A stretch of DNA of 7,237 nt from an uncultured Bacteroidales bacterium (GTDB lineage Bacteria; Bacteroidota; Bacteroidia; Bacteroidales; Paludibacteraceae): assembly GCA_937911935.1 (NCBI GenBank), contig CALDQH010000093.1, positions 1 to 7,237 on the forward strand, written 5' to 3'. Positions 5,745 to 7,237 of this stretch are shown here, in pieces. The translations under genes and the position numbers were made by a program. The notes beneath the pieces were generated by a model. It was not told the origin of the DNA, did not search any database, and was given only the letters and a program-made list of their open reading frames with translations. Position 1 is the stretch's first letter. Each line of letters opens with the position of its first letter.

Positions 5745-5966
5745 TCAAACCACCTGCCAAAAACCACTGCGAGCAGAGCCTACACGCCTAATAACACCTT
5801 GTTGTTTTAACTGTGCCATAAGGCGCTCTAACGTACGTTTACTCACCTGTAAAGCATCGGCCATTTCTTGTACATTTAGCGCAGCGTTAGACCTTATTAG
5901 CTCACACAACGATTGCACCAACGCCTCATTTCCGCCATATCCCGCCACAATCCCGCCAGTTTATTG
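5745..5966 (-). pseudogene. Winged-helix C-terminal fragment of an AlbA_2/COG2865-type protein
   Basis: The open part (5745-5948, 67 codons from a GTG) ends in a clear winged-helix: LVQSLCELIRSNAALNVQEM, then ADALQVSKRTLERLMAQLKQ, QGVIRRVGSARSGFWQVV. This is the form seen at the C-terminus of ATP-binding or AlbA_2-domain putative regulators of Bacteroidota, which often carry Gly-Gly spaced repeats just before it. Here the codons upstream also spell GG-rich spacers (GGK..., TGGIVAGYGG), but an in-frame TAA at about 5958-5960 interrupts them and nothing recognisable of the N-terminal AlbA_2 domain precedes. No ATG or promoter is seen. The simplest reading is the surviving 3' end of a deleted gene; a functional 67-residue DNA-binding protein from the GTG is the alternative. 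Confidence 0.55.
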
Positions 5967-6116
5967 CAATTTTCCGCCTTTATCCACCAACTAGCGGTTT
6001 TTGCACACCTCCCCCACTGCCACACATTCTACACCGGCAACGTGATAGAGGTGTAAAAAAAATCCCAAAACCGAAGTAAATCGATTTGGGGAACGTAGTT
6101 TTCTCAAAAATATTTT
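5967..6116. other. Non-coding stretch with orphan structures
   Basis: No credible gene is seen. A short frame on the minus strand crosses a terminator-like hairpin and has no family resemblance, so it is not called. An imperfect inverted repeat lies at about 6006-6053 (ACACCTC with GAGGTGT, enclosing CAC/GTG and GCC/GGC pairs). Confidence 0.5.
6055..6091 (-). terminator. Orphan minus-strand terminator
   Basis: Read on the minus strand, CCCAAA (6090-6085) and TTTGGG (6069-6064) enclose an inner CGA/TCG pair and a loop. They are followed by A and eight T (6062-6055). The T-run exists only on this strand. No minus-strand gene upstream of it is recognised, so it may end an unannotated transcript, or be left from a lost gene. 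Confidence 0.55.
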
Positions 6117-6124
6117 TAATTTTG
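6117..6124 (+). promoter_or_regulatory. Canonical -7 box upstream of the structured RNA
   Basis: TAATTTTG matches TAnnTTTG exactly. A TTTG lies upstream at 6085-6088, but 28 bases away, longer than the usual 19 or so. If active, transcription would start near 6129 and read through the stem-loop at 6215-6327 to the T-run at 6346-6352. Confidence 0.35.
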
Positions 6125-6214
6125 CAATATCATCTTTAATAAGAAACAAAGAGGAATAAAATTTAGATTTAAAGAATAACACAAACATATTGTAGCGTTT
6201 CTGCTATTGTACTT

Positions 6215-6352
6215 GCATCTGAAAACTGCCAATTTTTTGATCGTCACAAGACAATAACACAAAACGCCCATGTTTTGGCGTGGGTAGTGTTTTATATGTG
6301 ACGTAGGTATGGCAGTACCTCAGATGCGTATAATCTACTTACGCCTTTTTTT
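6215..6352 (+). ncRNA. Candidate structured small RNA (6S-like rod) with terminator
   Basis: Bases 6215-6327 fold into one long interrupted stem. GCATCTGA pairs with TCAGATGC (6215-6222/6320-6327), ACTGCCA with TGGCAGT (6225-6231/6310-6316), CGTCACA with TGTGACG (6242-6248/6297-6303), AACAC with GTGTT (6256-6260/6287-6291), and CCCATG with CGTGGG around the loop TTTTGG (6267-6284). The asymmetric internal loop of 10 and 6 bases between the second and third stems resembles the central bubble of 6S RNA, which mimics an open promoter and binds RNA polymerase. A small hairpin GCGTA/TACGC (6326-6344) and seven T (6346-6352) would end transcription on the plus strand. The 5' end is uncertain, because no good promoter abuts the stem. 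A 6S or Bacteroidales-1-type identity is inferred from shape only; no conserved sequence was matched. Confidence 0.55.
6326..6352 (+). terminator. Terminator of the candidate small RNA
   Basis: GCGTA (6326-6330) and TACGC (6340-6344) form a 5-bp stem with a 9-base loop, followed by C and seven T. The first two bases of the stem overlap the outer stem of the RNA (6320-6327), so the two structures compete for them. Confidence 0.55.
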
Positions 6353-6439
6353 ATGTTTTTTGAGGATTCTTTACCCGTTGCATTCACTTACTTATCAATT
6401 TGGACTAACAAGAACTATAAAACACACCGATTTTAGTCT

Positions 6440-6447
6440 TATCTTTG
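6440..6447 (+). promoter_or_regulatory. -7 box immediately before the gene at 6455
   Basis: TATCTTTG matches TAnnTTTG exactly and ends 7 bases before the ATG. No TTTG is found at the expected -33 spacing. The predicted transcript start falls at or within a few bases of the start codon, so the mRNA would have almost no leader. Confidence 0.55.
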
Positions 6448-6454
6448 CATTGCT

Positions 6455-7030
6455 ATGAATAAATACTCACCAGAAATAATTTCATTACGTCAGGATATCG
6501 AAAAGGAAGTTAAACGTCAAATTAAAACTCCTTACGATTTTGAATTCTTATCGGGCGTTATTTGGGAAAGACTCCACGAGAGCATTTCACCAACTACCCT
6601 AAAAAGGCTATGGGGTTATATTGACGGCGCCGACACTACCCGCCGCTCTACCCTCTGCCTACTTTCTAAATTTTTAGGACACAACGATTGGGAAGCCTAT
6701 TTAAACCACCTTAAAATGTGCGAAGACGAAGAAAGCAACGATTTTAATGGTTCCGGCGTTCGGTCCGAAGCACTTATTGCAGGACAAGAAGTAGAAGTTA
6801 CCTGGCTACCCAACAGACGATGCACCTTTAAATATTTGGGGCAAAACACCTACATGGTTACTCAAAGCCACAACGCCAAACTACAAATAGGCGACACCTT
6901 TCAAGCCATGTGCTTTTTAGAAGGTCACCCCATGTATCTAGACAACCTACTACGTGATGGCGAAGAACCTACCTCTTACGTTGCAGGCGCAAAGAAAGGA
7001 ATATTAAAGGTTAGCATTAATCAGAAATAA
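6455..7030 (+). CDS. Bacteroidota hypothetical protein with SPTTLKRLWGYI motif
   Basis: This 191-residue protein is soluble, with no signal peptide or membrane segment. The N-terminal half (about 8-88) is helical and carries IKTPYDFEFLSGVIWERLHE (23-42), SPTTLKRLWGYI (45-56) and STLCLLSKFLGHNDWEAYL (65-83). I recognise this arrangement from many Bacteroidota proteins in which the region precedes varied C-terminal domains; a helix-turn-helix-like, DNA-binding role is plausible but not established. An acidic linker (89-98) leads to a beta-rich C-terminal half (about 105-188) with GQEVEVTWLPNRRCTFKYLG and LQIGDTF, perhaps a small barrel. The ATG at 6455 is chosen because the homologous region begins within ten residues of it. 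The -7 box ends 7 bases upstream, implying a near-leaderless mRNA. A terminator follows at 7053-7101, so the gene appears monocistronic. The function is unknown. Confidence 0.85.
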   Translation: MNKYSPEIISLRQDIEKEVKRQIKTPYDFEFLSGVIWERLHESISPTTLKRLWGYIDGADTTRRSTLCLLSKFLGHNDWEAYLNHLKMCEDEESNDFNGSGVRSEALIAGQEVEVTWLPNRRCTFKYLGQNTYMVTQSHNAKLQIGDTFQAMCFLEGHPMYLDNLLRDGEEPTSYVAGAKKGILKVSINQK

Positions 7031-7052
7031 TAAAAAAAACTCTACTCCCCAT

Positions 7053-7101
7053 AGGCAAATCTCTAAAGCACTTAAAGCCAACAGATTTGCCTTGTTTTTT
7101 T
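7053..7101 (+). terminator. Rho-independent terminator after the gene at 6455
   Basis: AGGCAAATCT (7053-7062) and AGATTTGCCT (7083-7092) form a perfect 10-bp stem with a 20-base loop, followed by TG and seven T (7095-7101). It lies 22 bases after the stop codon. The loop is unusually long. Confidence 0.8.
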
Positions 7102-7145
7102 ACCCCATCCTAAATTTACCCCTCTACAAAAAACAATTTCTTCCC

Positions 7146-7153
7146 AAACTTTG
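7146..7153 (+). promoter_or_regulatory. Possible -7 box near the right edge
   Basis: AAACTTTG matches TAnnTTTG with one mismatch and lies 23 bases before the candidate GTG start at 7177. No -33 element is seen at the usual spacing. Confidence 0.25.
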
Positions 7154-7176
7154 CCAAGGTAATAAAAGGCTTTCAA

Positions 7177-7237
7177 GTGGCACTTAAGGAATCTTATGCT
7201 ATTTGGCTTAGTTTCCTTGTAATTATTGTAGTTTTTG
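7177..7237 (+). CDS. Possible start of a membrane protein (cut by window end)
   Basis: From the GTG at 7177 the frame stays open to the window end and encodes about 20 residues: a short polar start (MALKESY), then a hydrophobic run, AIWLSFLVIIVVF, that looks like the first transmembrane segment of an inner-membrane protein. The frame is open back to 7114, but no ATG occurs in it. The call rests only on the hydrophobic run after a terminator and a possible -7 box; it may be chance. Confidence 0.3.
   Translation, partial: MALKESYAIWLSFLVIIVVF

Noticed and set aside
5991..6188. A 65-codon minus-strand reading frame between the winged-helix stump and the RNA candidate
   Set aside because: It runs through a terminator-like hairpin with eight T, has no family resemblance, biased AT-rich composition and no promoter, so it is probably chance.
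6215..6352. tmRNA, SRP RNA or a tRNA
   Set aside because: No tRNA-like ends, no ALAA-type tag frame, and no GGAAGGAAGCAGCC-like SRP tip; only the rod shape with a central loop is present.

Overview
The window looks like chromosomal DNA from a member of the Bacteroidota, most likely the order Bacteroidales. Three lines of evidence support this. Promoter-like TAnnTTTG (-7) boxes lie upstream of several genes (394-401, 1597-1604, 5706-5699 on the minus strand, 6440-6447), with no clear Shine-Dalgarno sequences. The protein families (RhuM-like regulator with a conserved C-terminal domain, small OMP barrel ending in Phe, SPTTLKRLWGYI protein) are ones I recognise as common in this phylum. The DNA is AT-rich. 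No species can be named from the sequence.

Layout. (1) 1-2345 is a repeat-rich, accessory-looking stretch. It holds the 3' end of one RhuM-family gene (1-209), a complete second copy (462-1331), and a decayed tail of a third (about 2273-2345, possibly from 2232). Each of the two better-preserved copies is followed by the same roughly 100-bp block of small hairpins. A secreted outer-membrane beta-barrel gene (1634-2179), with its own promoter and a strong terminator, sits between the second copy and the third relic. (2) 2342-5527 is a housekeeping block on the minus strand: an ElaA-type GNAT acetyltransferase and alaS (alanyl-tRNA synthetase), separated by a clear alaS terminator. (3) 5528-6454 has no convincing intact gene. 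It holds an alaS leader with inverted and short tandem repeats, a broken C-terminal winged-helix fragment, an orphan minus-strand terminator, and a long rod-like stem-loop followed by a T-run that looks like a small noncoding RNA of the 6S type. (4) 6455-7030 is a Bacteroidota-specific hypothetical protein with a possible leaderless mRNA and a long-stem terminator. The last 60 bases may begin a membrane protein.

Functional links. alaS is an independent essential gene. The acetyltransferase follows it but is separated from it by a terminator. The RhuM copies look like a duplicated, partly degraded family whose spread or recombination involves the hairpin block. The stop codon of the acetyltransferase lies inside the last remnant of that block. 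No complete new multi-gene system is evident. The items most worth checking are the RhuM/hairpin units and the structured RNA.
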